14,741 nucleotides of DNA from DASXTS01 sp036505275 (GTDB lineage Bacteria; Actinomycetota; Actinomycetes; Mycobacteriales; Pseudonocardiaceae), in the NCBI GenBank assembly GCA_036505275.1, contig DASXTS010000468.1, positions 1 to 14,741 of the forward strand, read 5' to 3'. Below, in pieces: positions 6,443-12,999 of this stretch (within the stretch, counting starts at the first letter, position 1; the number at the start of each line of letters is the position of its first letter). The notes beneath the pieces were generated by a model. It was not told where the DNA came from. It ran no database searches and saw nothing but the letters and a program-made list of their open reading frames with translations. The position numbers were made by a program, and so were the translations under genes.

Positions 6443-7009
6443 TCAGATCTCCTTGACGTGCTCGAAGGGTTCGCGGCACGAGCGGCAGCGACGCAGCGCC
6501 TTGCACGCCGTCGCGCTGAACTCGCTGGTCTGCTCGGTGTCCTCGGAGCCGCACCGGGGGCACGGCACCCGGCGCGCCGGCGGCGTGAGGGTGAGCGGGA
6601 TCGGCTCCCCGAACCGGCGGCCCGCCCCCCGGCCAGGGTCGCTGTCGCGGGGCGGCGCGATGCCCGCCGACGCGAGCTTGCGCCGGCCACCCTCGCTGAT
6701 CCAGCTGGTGCTCCACGCCGGATCCAGCACGACCTCGACCCGCACGTCCTCGAACCCGGCACCGCGCAGCGTGGTGCGCAGATCAGCCCGCATGGCGTCC
6801 ATCGCCGGGCAGCCGAGATATGTCGGCGTGATCGACACCGTGACCCCGCCGTCCGCGCCGACCCGCACGCCGCGCAGCACGCCGAGGTCGGCCAGCGTCA
6901 GCATGGGCAGCTCCGGGTCGACCACTGCCTCCGCCGCCGCCCGCGCCCTGTGGACAAGTCGTGAGTGGCAAATGGTGTTGGGGCACCATCTGCCACTCAC
7001 AGAGGTCAC
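6443..7009 (-). CDS. paaD: PaaD, phenylacetyl-CoA epoxidase maturation / metal-binding subunit
   Basis: A 188-residue protein whose core (AAEAVVDPELPMLTLADLG, then TYLGCPAMDAM) is the MIP18/SufT-like domain of PaaD. The C-terminus is a PaaD zinc-type module with Cys150 and Cys153 (CPRCG), Cys169, Cys175 and Cys178 (CRSC). PaaD is needed for phenylacetate degradation and is thought to help build the iron centres of the complex. The GTG at 7009 overlaps the paaC TGA as GTGA, implying coupled translation; 7012 is an alternative. Oddly, about the first 17 residues (VTSVSGRWCPNTICHSR) come almost entirely from a 17-bp palindrome, and no other start codon occurs before the conserved core. This explains why the protein is about 20 residues longer than usual. 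Confidence 0.93.
   Translation of the reverse strand: MTSVSGRWCPNTICHSRLVHRARAAAEAVVDPELPMLTLADLGVLRGVRVGADGGVTVSITPTYLGCPAMDAMRADLRTTLRGAGFEDVRVEVVLDPAWSTSWISEGGRRKLASAGIAPPRDSDPGRGAGRRFGEPIPLTLTPPARRVPCPRCGSEDTEQTSEFSATACKALRRCRSCREPFEHVKEI
6961..7000. repeat. 40-base palindrome (17-bp arms, 6-base loop) inside the 5' end of paaD
   Basis: Left arm 6961-6977 (GTGAGTGGCAAATGGTG) and right arm 6984-7000 (CACCATCTGCCACTCAC) match at 16 of 17 positions around the loop TTGGGG. In the paa mRNA the single mismatch becomes a G-U pair, so the stem is fully paired. It begins 6 bases after the paaD GTG and is translated in frame. It looks like a small dispersed palindromic element, but only one copy lies in this window, so its dispersal is a guess. 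Confidence 0.85.
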
Positions 7010-7890
7010 CACGAGGCCCCCTCATGGTGAGCTCGGCGGACGCTCTGCAGCTCGGCGAGCAGGTAACCCATGACCTCGGTGTGCACGCCGTGCCGCCCGT
7101 ACCGCTCGGCCACCCCGGCCAGTGGCGCGGCCTGCGGCGCCTCCAGAGTGGCGGCGCGCAGCACCTCGGCGAGCACCGTGTCGAACTCGGGCCGCAGCCT
7201 CGACGGGTCGACGCCGACCCCGGCACGGGCCATCCGCAGCTCCAGCTCGTGCGGCCGGAACAACTCGTCCACCAGCGGCCACATTGCGGCCAGCCCGTCG
7301 GCCATCCGGGCGCGGGAATACGCGGTGCCGCCGCCGAGGCGCACCACCCAGCGGCCCGCGTAGTCGCGGTGGTAGGTCACCTCCTTCACCCCCTTGGCCG
7401 CGATCGCGGCGATCACCGGGTCCGCCGAGGACACCAGAGCGTCCAGCAAGGCCAGCCGCCAGGTGGCGAAGACCAGCAGCCGCGCCATGGTGTGCGCGAA
7501 GTCGCCGTTGGCGATCTCGACCAGCCGCACGTTGCGGAACTGGGACTCCTCGCGCAGGAAGGCGTACTCGTCCTCGCCGCGGCCACCACCGTCCACCGCG
7601 CCGGCTCGGGCCAGCAGGAACCGAGCCTGGCCGAGCAGGTCAAGCCCGATGTTGGCGATGGCGACCTCGTCCTCCAGCTCGGGCGCGCGGGTGCACCACT
7701 CCTGCAGCCGGTGCGACATGATCAGCGCGTCGTCGCCGAGCATCAGGCAGTACTGGGCAAGCTCCGCCCGGTCAACTTCGGCCGGCAGGTCGGTGGACAC
7801 CCCGGCGAGCGGGTCGTCGAACCCGGTGCCGAAGGCCCACCGGGCATCGTTGTCTTCGGTGATCGCCTCGTAGGCATTGTCGAACGACAT
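7006..7890 (-). CDS. paaC: Phenylacetyl-CoA epoxidase structural subunit PaaC
   Basis: A 294-residue ferritin-like helical protein that pairs with PaaA in the ring-epoxidising complex; PaaC itself does not hold the catalytic diiron site. Family motifs: LGDDALIMSHRLQEWCTRAP, ANIGLDLLGQARFLLA, VEIANGDFAHTMARLLV, AAKGVKEVTYHRDYAGRWV and a C-terminal HTEVMGYLLAELQ. About 40 residues precede the segment where E. coli PaaC begins, an extension I believe is common in actinobacteria. The ATG start at 7890 is 6 bases after the paaB stop. The stop overlaps the paaD start as GTGA. Confidence 0.96.
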   Translation of the reverse strand: MSFDNAYEAITEDNDARWAFGTGFDDPLAGVSTDLPAEVDRAELAQYCLMLGDDALIMSHRLQEWCTRAPELEDEVAIANIGLDLLGQARFLLARAGAVDGGGRGEDEYAFLREESQFRNVRLVEIANGDFAHTMARLLVFATWRLALLDALVSSADPVIAAIAAKGVKEVTYHRDYAGRWVVRLGGGTAYSRARMADGLAAMWPLVDELFRPHELELRMARAGVGVDPSRLRPEFDTVLAEVLRAATLEAPQAAPLAGVAERYGRHGVHTEVMGYLLAELQSVRRAHHEGASW

Positions 7891-7896
7891 CGGCCC

Positions 7897-8193
7897 TCAC
7901 ATGTGCGGCACGTCGTCGGGGATCTCGTAAAACGTCGGGTGGCGGTACACCTTGTCGCCGCTCGGCGCGAAGAACGGGTCCTTCTCGTCGGGACTGGACG
8001 CCGTGATGTCCGCGGCGCGCACCACCCAGATGCTCACTCCCTCGTTGCGCCTGGTGTACAGGTCGCGGGCGTTGTGCAGGGCCATCTGGCCGTCGGCCGC
8101 GTGCAGCGACCCGACGTGCACATGGTTGAGCCCGCGCTTGCCGCGCACGAACACCTCGTACAGCGGCCACTCGGACCGCGGCGCCGCGGTCAC
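7897..8193 (-). CDS. paaB: Phenylacetyl-CoA epoxidase subunit PaaB
   Basis: A 98-residue protein from the GTG at 8193. It carries the PaaB pattern: WPLYEVFVRGKRGLNHVHVG near the N-terminus, MALHNARDLYTRRNEGVSIW in the middle and FAPSGDKVYRHPTFYEIPDD at the end. PaaB is a small bridging subunit of the PaaABCE complex. The start is well supported: it overlaps the paaA stop as GTGA, and GGGGAGGG lies about 7 bases upstream. The frame is open well beyond the start, over paaA, but that extension is antisense-like noise. Confidence 0.95.
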   Translation of the reverse strand: MTAAPRSEWPLYEVFVRGKRGLNHVHVGSLHAADGQMALHNARDLYTRRNEGVSIWVVRAADITASSPDEKDPFFAPSGDKVYRHPTFYEIPDDVPHM

Positions 8194-9227
8194 GCCGCAC
8201 CCTCCCCGGTACGCGACGGCTGCTTGGCGGCGTACGCCGCGGCGGCCTCGCGGACCCAGGCGCCGCCGTCGTGCGCGGCGCGGCGGGCCGCGATGCGCTG
8301 GGCGCTGCACGGGCCGTTGCCCGAGATCACCTGCTTGAACTCCACCCAGTCGATCTCGCCGAAGTCGTAATGGCCGCGCTGGGAGTTCCACGTCAGCGCA
8401 GGGTCTGGCAGCGTCACGCCGAGCGCCTTGGCCTGCGGCACGGTCATGTCCACGAACCGCTGCCGCAGCTCGTCGTTGGTGTGCCGCTTGATCTTCCAGG
8501 CCATCGACTGGGCGGTGTTGGGCGAGTCCGCGTCGGGCGGGCCGAACATCATCAGCGAGGGCCACCACCAGCGGTTCGTGGCGTCCTGCACCATCTCCCG
8601 CTGCGCCTCGGTGCCGCGCATCATGGTCATCAGCAGCTCGAAGCCCTGCCGCTGGTGGAACGACTCCTCCTTGCAGATGCGGATCATCGCGCGGGCGTAC
8701 GGCCCGTATGACGACCGGCACAGCGGCACCTGGTTGCAGATCGCCGCGCCGTCCACCAGCCAGCCGATCACCCCGACGTCCGCGAACGTCAGCGTCGGGT
8801 AGTTGAAGATCGACGAGTACTTCTGCCGGCCGTCGATCAGCATCCGGGTGAGCTCCGCCCGGTCGGCGCCCAGGGTCTCGGCCGCGGAGTACAGATACAG
8901 CCCGTGGCCGGCCTCATCCTGGACCTTGGCGAGCAGGATCGCCTTGCGGCGCAGGGAGGGCGCTCGGGTGATCCAGTTGCCCTCCGGCTGCATACCGATG
9001 ATCTCGGAGTGGGCGTGCTGGGCGATCTGCCGGATCATGGTCTTGCGGTAGCCGTCCGGCACCCAGTCCCGCGGCTCCACCCGATGGTCGGCGGCAATCG
9101 TGCGCTCGAAGTGCTCTCGCAGCTCGGCCTCGTTCGGCGACGATGTGACATCGTGCTCGCTAGAGTGGGGAGATTCCACATCCTCGCGGACCCGGTTGTC
9201 CACAGGGGCGCCGTCGTAGGAGATCAT
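8190..9227 (-). CDS. paaA: Phenylacetyl-CoA 1,2-epoxidase catalytic subunit PaaA
   Basis: A 345-residue ferritin-like diiron monooxygenase subunit that inserts one oxygen atom into the aromatic ring of phenylacetyl-CoA. Metal-ligand regions are visible: HAHSEIIGM (Glu75), DEAGHG at 104-109 and EESFHQ at 187-192. Other near-invariant family stretches are PEGNWITRAPSLRRKAILLA, KYSSIFNYPTLTFADVGVIG and RRWWWP-like NRWWWPSLMMFGP. The ATG at 9227 overlaps the paaZ stop as ATGA, which favours it. The result is a hydrophilic N-terminal tail about 30-35 residues longer than E. coli PaaA. GTG codons at 9203 and 9179 are alternative starts, but they lack the coupling. Confidence 0.97.
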   Translation of the reverse strand: MISYDGAPVDNRVREDVESPHSSEHDVTSSPNEAELREHFERTIAADHRVEPRDWVPDGYRKTMIRQIAQHAHSEIIGMQPEGNWITRAPSLRRKAILLAKVQDEAGHGLYLYSAAETLGADRAELTRMLIDGRQKYSSIFNYPTLTFADVGVIGWLVDGAAICNQVPLCRSSYGPYARAMIRICKEESFHQRQGFELLMTMMRGTEAQREMVQDATNRWWWPSLMMFGPPDADSPNTAQSMAWKIKRHTNDELRQRFVDMTVPQAKALGVTLPDPALTWNSQRGHYDFGEIDWVEFKQVISGNGPCSAQRIAARRAAHDGGAWVREAAAAYAAKQPSRTGEGAA

Positions 9228-11257
9228 CGCGGCTCCTTCGCGACGAGGGTGAGCACGTCGTACTTGGCCACCGACTCGCCCTTCTGGTTGGTCACGTCGG
9301 CGTCCCAGCGCACCTCGCCGTAGTCCTGGTCCTCACGCGGAGTGATCTGCTTGGCGGTCAGCGTCACCGTCAAGGCGTCGCCGGGGAACACCGGCGTGAG
9401 GAACCGCAGGTTCTCCAGCCCGTAGTTGGCCAGCACCGGGCCGGGTTCCGGCGAGACGAACAGCCCCGCGGCGAAGGACACCACGAGGTAGCCGTGCGCC
9501 ACCCGGCCGCCGAAGAACGGGTTGGCCGCGGCGGCCTCCTCGTCCAGGTGCGCGTAGAACCGGTCGCCGGTGAACTCGGCGAAGTGCTCGATGTCGGCCA
9601 TCGCCACGGTCCGCGGGCCCGCCACCACGCAGTCGCCGACCCGCAGGTCGCGCAACGACTTGCGGAACGGGTGCACCCCGTCGTCGCGCCGGGCAGCCCC
9701 CTCGATCCAGCGGTTGGTCACCGCGCCGAGCACCCGCGGGCTGGCCTGCACCGCGGTGCGTTGCATGTGGTGCAGCACGCCGCGGACGCCGCCCATCTCC
9801 TCGCCGCCGCCGGCCCGCCCCGGCCCGCCATGCACCAGCGCCGGCAGTGGCGAGCCGTGCCCGGTGGACTCGCGGGCGTTGTCGCCGTCCAGTACGAGCA
9901 GCCGACCGTGCCACGGCGCCACACCGAGCACGACGGACCGGGCGAACTCGACGTCACCGGTGACCACGGAGCCGACCAGGCTACCGTGCCCGCGGGCCGC
10001 CAGCTCGATCACCTGCGCCGCCGACGAGTACGGCAGCAGCGTGCTGACCGGCCCGAACGCCTCCACCTCGTGCGGCTGCGGCGCCTCGGCGTCGTCGGCG
10101 CGGAGCAGCACCGGGGACAGGAACGCGCCGCGTTCGGGGTCGGCGTCCAGCAAATCGACATGCTCCGGGTCGCCGAAGACGATCCGGCCGGCCTCCAGCA
10201 GCGCTTTGAGCGAGCGCCGCACCTCCTCGCGCTGCTCGAGGCTGGCCAGCGCACCCATCCGGGTGTCCGGGTTGGCAGGGTTGCCGACGACGACCTTCGC
10301 CAGCCGCGCCGACACCGCGTCGGCGACCGCGTCCATCACCCCGGCCGGCACGAACGCGCGCCGGATGGCCGTGCACTTCTGCCCGGCCTTGACGGTCATC
10401 TCGGTGACGAGTTGCTTGACGAACAGGTCGAACTCCGGCGTGCCTGGCCCGGCGTCCGGTCCGAGGATCGAGCAGTTCAGCGAGTCGGCCTCGGCGTTGA
10501 ACCGCACGCCGTGCCGCAGCAGGTTCTGGTGGCCGCGCAGGTACTGCGCCGTGGACGCCGAACCGGTGAAGGACACCAGGTCCTGCTCGGTCAGGTGGTC
10601 CAGCAGGTCGCCCGCGCTGCCGGCGACGAACTGCAGCACGCCCTCCGGCAGGATGCCCGACTCGATGATCAGCTCGACCAGCCGCGCCGTGAGGTAGGCC
10701 GTCTGGCTGGCCGGCTTGACCAGGCTCGGCACCCCGGCCACGAACGCCGGGGCGAACTTCTCCAGCGGTCCCCATACCGGGAAGTTGAACGCGTTGATCT
10801 GCACGGCCACTCCGTGCAGCGGCGTGCACACGTGCTGGCCGACGAACGTGCCGCCCTTGCCCAGCGGCTCGACATTGCCCTCCACCAGCACCGTGTCGTT
10901 CGGCAGCTCGCGGCGGCCCTTGCTCGAGTAGCCGAACAGCACGCCGATGCCGCCGTCCACGTCGAACTTGGAGTCGCCGAGGGTGGCGCCGGTGCGGGCA
11001 GAGAGGTCGTACAGCTCGTCGCGGTGCTCCCGCAAGTGCGAGGCCAGCACCTTGAGCAGCCCCGCCCGCTGGTGGAACGTCAGCTCGCGCAGCGCCGGGC
11101 CGCCGACGCGGCGGCCGTAATCCAGCGCGGCGGCCATGTCGATGCCGACCGAGGAGATGCTGGCGACCTGCTCGCCGGTCACGGCGTCGTGCAGCGGTGT
11201 CCCCTCGTCGGCCGGCCGCTGCCAGCGACCACCGACGTAACTCCGCAGCACGCCCAT
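9224..11257 (-). CDS. paaZ: PaaZ, bifunctional oxepin-CoA hydrolase / 3-oxo-5,6-dehydrosuberyl-CoA semialdehyde dehydrogenase
   Basis: A 677-residue two-domain enzyme that opens the oxepin-CoA ring and oxidises the resulting aldehyde with NADP+. Residues 1 to about 520 are an aldehyde dehydrogenase with QINAFNFPVWGPLEKFAPAF (cofactor site), VSFTGSAST (228-236), catalytic Glu256 (FNAEADSLN) and catalytic Cys295 (AGQKCTAIRR). The numbers coincide with those I recall for the E. coli enzyme. Residues about 530-677 are a MaoC-type hotdog hydratase with Asp565 and His570 in FTGDRFYAH. The ATG at 11257 has GGAGGG 5 bases upstream; an in-frame TTG at 11275 is not needed. It is the first gene of the operon, with a TetR/PaaR-like palindrome 21 bases upstream. 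Confidence 0.97.
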   Translation of the reverse strand: MGVLRSYVGGRWQRPADEGTPLHDAVTGEQVASISSVGIDMAAALDYGRRVGGPALRELTFHQRAGLLKVLASHLREHRDELYDLSARTGATLGDSKFDVDGGIGVLFGYSSKGRRELPNDTVLVEGNVEPLGKGGTFVGQHVCTPLHGVAVQINAFNFPVWGPLEKFAPAFVAGVPSLVKPASQTAYLTARLVELIIESGILPEGVLQFVAGSAGDLLDHLTEQDLVSFTGSASTAQYLRGHQNLLRHGVRFNAEADSLNCSILGPDAGPGTPEFDLFVKQLVTEMTVKAGQKCTAIRRAFVPAGVMDAVADAVSARLAKVVVGNPANPDTRMGALASLEQREEVRRSLKALLEAGRIVFGDPEHVDLLDADPERGAFLSPVLLRADDAEAPQPHEVEAFGPVSTLLPYSSAAQVIELAARGHGSLVGSVVTGDVEFARSVVLGVAPWHGRLLVLDGDNARESTGHGSPLPALVHGGPGRAGGGEEMGGVRGVLHHMQRTAVQASPRVLGAVTNRWIEGAARRDDGVHPFRKSLRDLRVGDCVVAGPRTVAMADIEHFAEFTGDRFYAHLDEEAAAANPFFGGRVAHGYLVVSFAAGLFVSPEPGPVLANYGLENLRFLTPVFPGDALTVTLTAKQITPREDQDYGEVRWDADVTNQKGESVAKYDVLTLVAKEPR

Positions 11258-11277
11258 TCCGTCCCTCCAGCCCAATT

Positions 11278-11299
11278 ACTGACCGTCCGTTCAGTCAGC
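11278..11299. promoter_or_regulatory. TetR/PaaR-like operator in the paaZ promoter
   Basis: An imperfect palindrome, ACTGACCGTCCGTTCAGT followed by CAGC; over the first 18 bases 7 of 9 pairs match. It resembles the 22-bp palindrome reported for the TetR-family phenylacetate repressor PaaR of Corynebacterium, which as I remember it reads ACTNACCGNN followed by CGNNCGGTNAGT; the only mismatches are positions 16 and 22. On the minus strand TAAACT at 11305-11300 could be the -10 element, which would put the transcription start inside the operator, as expected of a repressor site. No paaR gene lies in this window. Confidence 0.6.
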
Positions 11300-11310
11300 A
11301 GTTTAGCCGT

Positions 11311-11344
11311 GCGCCGGTCACCGCGGAAGGCCGGCCGCCGGCGC
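11311..11344. terminator. Possible terminator hairpin after the DUF899 gene
   Basis: GCGCCGG (11311-11317) and CCGGCGC (11338-11344) pair perfectly around a 20-base GC-rich loop. On the minus strand it begins about 8 bases after the stop of the DUF899 gene, so it could end that transcript before the paa operon. It has no U-tract and overlaps the likely paaZ -35 area, so confidence is low. Confidence 0.3.
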
Positions 11345-11351
11345 GAGGGGC

Positions 11352-12092
11352 TCATTCCGCGAAGTCGGGGACGGCGGCGCGAACCGAGGCCGCTCGTCCC
11401 TTTGGCTCCTCCCAGTCCTCCTGCCGGCCGAGCGCGGTCTCGTCGAGCAGGTAGTACGAGCCGCCCATGGTCTCAAGGCCGCGTGCGTACACCGAGTAGG
11501 TGTGGAAGACCCGGTCGCCGACCCGGAGGAAGGCGCTCCGGCCCGGCGCCTCCGCCGGCTGCTCGTCGCCGACACCGGCGCCGGCCTGCTCCAGCTCGGC
11601 CTTGGTCCGGAAGTTGTACTCGATGGGCGCCACCGACTCGTCCAGTGTCGCGTGGAAGTCGTAGTTGAAGTCGCTGCCGAAGGAGGAGTACCAGGGGAAG
11701 GTCCAGCCCCTGCGGGCCTTGTACGCCTCGATCTTCTCCAGCGGCGCGCGGGATACATAGACCAGCGTGGTGTCCCGGGCCTGCAGGTGCTTGAGCAGGC
11801 CAGGGGACATCTCGTCGGCACCGGCGGTGCAGCTCGGGCAGCCGTCGGTCCAGTCCGGGGAGAACATGAAATGGCAGACGACGAGCTGGTTGCGGCCCTC
11901 GAACAGGTCGAGCAGGGTGGCCTTGCCGTGCGGGCCGTCGAACACGTACTCCTTGGTGATCTCGACCATCGGTAGCCTGCGCCGCTCGGCGGTCAGCTGG
12001 TCGCGCTGCCGGGTGAGCTCCTTTTCCTTGGCCAGCAACCTCTTGCGGGCGATCATCCACTCGTCACGCGACACCACTTGAGGAAGACTCAT
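11352..12092 (-). CDS. DUF899 thioredoxin-like family protein
   Basis: A 246-residue cytoplasmic protein of the DUF899 (AhpC/thioredoxin-like) family. The N-terminal helix SRDEWMIARKRLLAKEKEL and the segment EKYVFDG-like KEYVFDGPHGKATLLDLFEG are typical, followed by CHFMFSPDWTDGCPSCTAGA, in which Cys85 and Cys88 form a CxxC redox pair. The rest (LVYVSRAPLEKIEAYKARRG, FPWYSSFGSDFNYDFH) is also characteristic. The molecular role of DUF899 proteins is not established; a thiol redox activity is inferred from the fold and CxxC. ATG at 12092 is the only good start. It is read in the same direction as the paa operon, but the paa operator and promoter lie between them, so it is probably a separate unit. 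Confidence 0.9.
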   Translation of the reverse strand: MSLPQVVSRDEWMIARKRLLAKEKELTRQRDQLTAERRRLPMVEITKEYVFDGPHGKATLLDLFEGRNQLVVCHFMFSPDWTDGCPSCTAGADEMSPGLLKHLQARDTTLVYVSRAPLEKIEAYKARRGWTFPWYSSFGSDFNYDFHATLDESVAPIEYNFRTKAELEQAGAGVGDEQPAEAPGRSAFLRVGDRVFHTYSVYARGLETMGGSYYLLDETALGRQEDWEEPKGRAASVRAAVPDFAE

Positions 12093-12140
12093 CGCTCGAC
12101 GCTAACCCCCGCCACGATGACGCACCACAGGAGCCGAGGC

Positions 12141-12485
12141 ATGCCGCCGGCAGGAACCCCAGTCGTGTTCGTCCATGGCCTGTGGCTGCACGCCGATCCG
12201 TGGGGCCGGTGGGTGGAGCTGATCGCGCAGCGGCTGCTCGGGCAGAACCTGGCGGCCGCCGCCGTCGCCATCGATGCCGCGCCAATCAAGGCCGTGCTTG
12301 CCCTGCCGCCGTCGGCGCTGCGGGTCGCCTCGATCGCGCTGCGCAACCCGGCCAATCGCCGGCGGGCGATCTCGCTGACTCCGGAGCAGGAGTTTCCCGG
12401 CCGGGGCCACTCTCTCACCATCGAGAGCGGCTGGCGGGAGATCGCCGACAGCGCGCTCGAGTGGCTTCGCCAGCACGCGCTGTAG
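12141..12485 (+). pseudogene. Internally deleted alpha/beta-hydrolase remnant
   Basis: A 114-residue open frame with a good start: AGGAG at 12129-12133, 7 bases before the ATG at 12141 (an ATG at 12117 is also in frame). It reads as three blocks of a roughly 270-residue alpha/beta-hydrolase joined together: the N-terminal strand with the oxyanion-hole HG (TPVVFVHGLWLHADPWGRW), the segment that normally follows the nucleophile elbow (LIAQRLLGQNLAAAAVAIDA, then NPANRRRAISLTPEQ), and the C-terminal catalytic-His block (EFPGRGHSLTIESGWREIAD). The G-x-S-x-G nucleophile elbow and the loop bearing the catalytic acid are missing, so it cannot be an active hydrolase of this type. Both joins keep the frame and there is no internal stop, so a short protein may still be made. 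It is divergent from the DUF899 gene. Confidence 0.72.
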
Positions 12486-12498
12486 GACGGCGGGACTC

Positions 12499-12975
12499 AT
12501 GGCCGGCCGGCGCAGCGCGGGCATCCTGCTCTACCGCCGATCGGGCGGCGAGGTCGAGGTGCTGCTCGGCCACATGGGCGGACCGTTCTGGCAGCGCAAG
12601 GACGCCGGCGCGTGGTCGGTGCCCAAGGGCGAGTACGGGCCCGACGAGCGGCCGGAGGCCGCCGCACGACGGGAGTTCCAGGAGGAGCTCGGCATGCCGG
12701 TGCCGGGTGGCGACCTCCTTCAGCTGGTCGAGCTGGGCACCGTGCGGCAGTCCGGCGGCAAGATCGTGACCGTGTGGGCGGCCGAGGGCGACCTGGACCC
12801 GGCGGACGTGGTGCCCGGCACGTTCCTACTGGAATGGCCGAAGGGCTCCGGCCGGATGCGGGAGTTCCCCGAGGTCGACCGGGTCGCCTGGCTCGGTATG
12901 GACGAGGCGCGGGACAAGCTGATCGCCGGGCAGCGGGTATTTCTCGAACGTCTTGCCGAACTGCTCGGCGGCTGA
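12499..12975 (+). CDS. Nudix hydrolase
   Basis: A 158-residue protein with a complete Nudix box from Gly44 to Met66: Gly44-x5-Glu50-x7-Arg58-Glu59-Phe60-x-Glu62-Glu63-Leu64-Gly65-Met66. It is preceded by GAWSVPKGEY, and the N-terminus RRSAGILLYRR is typical of the fold's first strand. Nudix enzymes hydrolyse nucleoside diphosphates linked to another group; WSxPKGE is frequent in the NTP and dinucleoside-polyphosphate subgroups, but the substrate cannot be told from sequence alone. The start at 12499 is 13 bases after the stop of the hydrolase remnant, with only a weak purine-rich site before it. The polymerase-domain gene begins 24 bases after its stop, so the two may be co-transcribed and both act on nucleotides (inference). 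Confidence 0.93.
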   Translation: MAGRRSAGILLYRRSGGEVEVLLGHMGGPFWQRKDAGAWSVPKGEYGPDERPEAAARREFQEELGMPVPGGDLLQLVELGTVRQSGGKIVTVWAAEGDLDPADVVPGTFLLEWPKGSGRMREFPEVDRVAWLGMDEARDKLIAGQRVFLERLAELLGG

Positions 12976-12999
12976 GCAGACGGTGGGTACCGTCGTCGG

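Noticed and set aside
8196..8721. Longer version of paaB extending upstream in the same frame
   Set aside because: The extension overlaps paaA and has no PaaB similarity; the GTGA overlap and GGGGAGGG site fix the start at 8193.
11258..11275. TTG start for paaZ
   Set aside because: The ribosome site GGAGGG lies between this TTG and the ATG at 11257, so the ATG is the natural start.
9494..11668. 724-codon plus-strand open frame
   Set aside because: Antisense to paaZ and the DUF899 gene. Long open frames on the opposite strand are expected at this GC content, and paaZ is recognised residue by residue.
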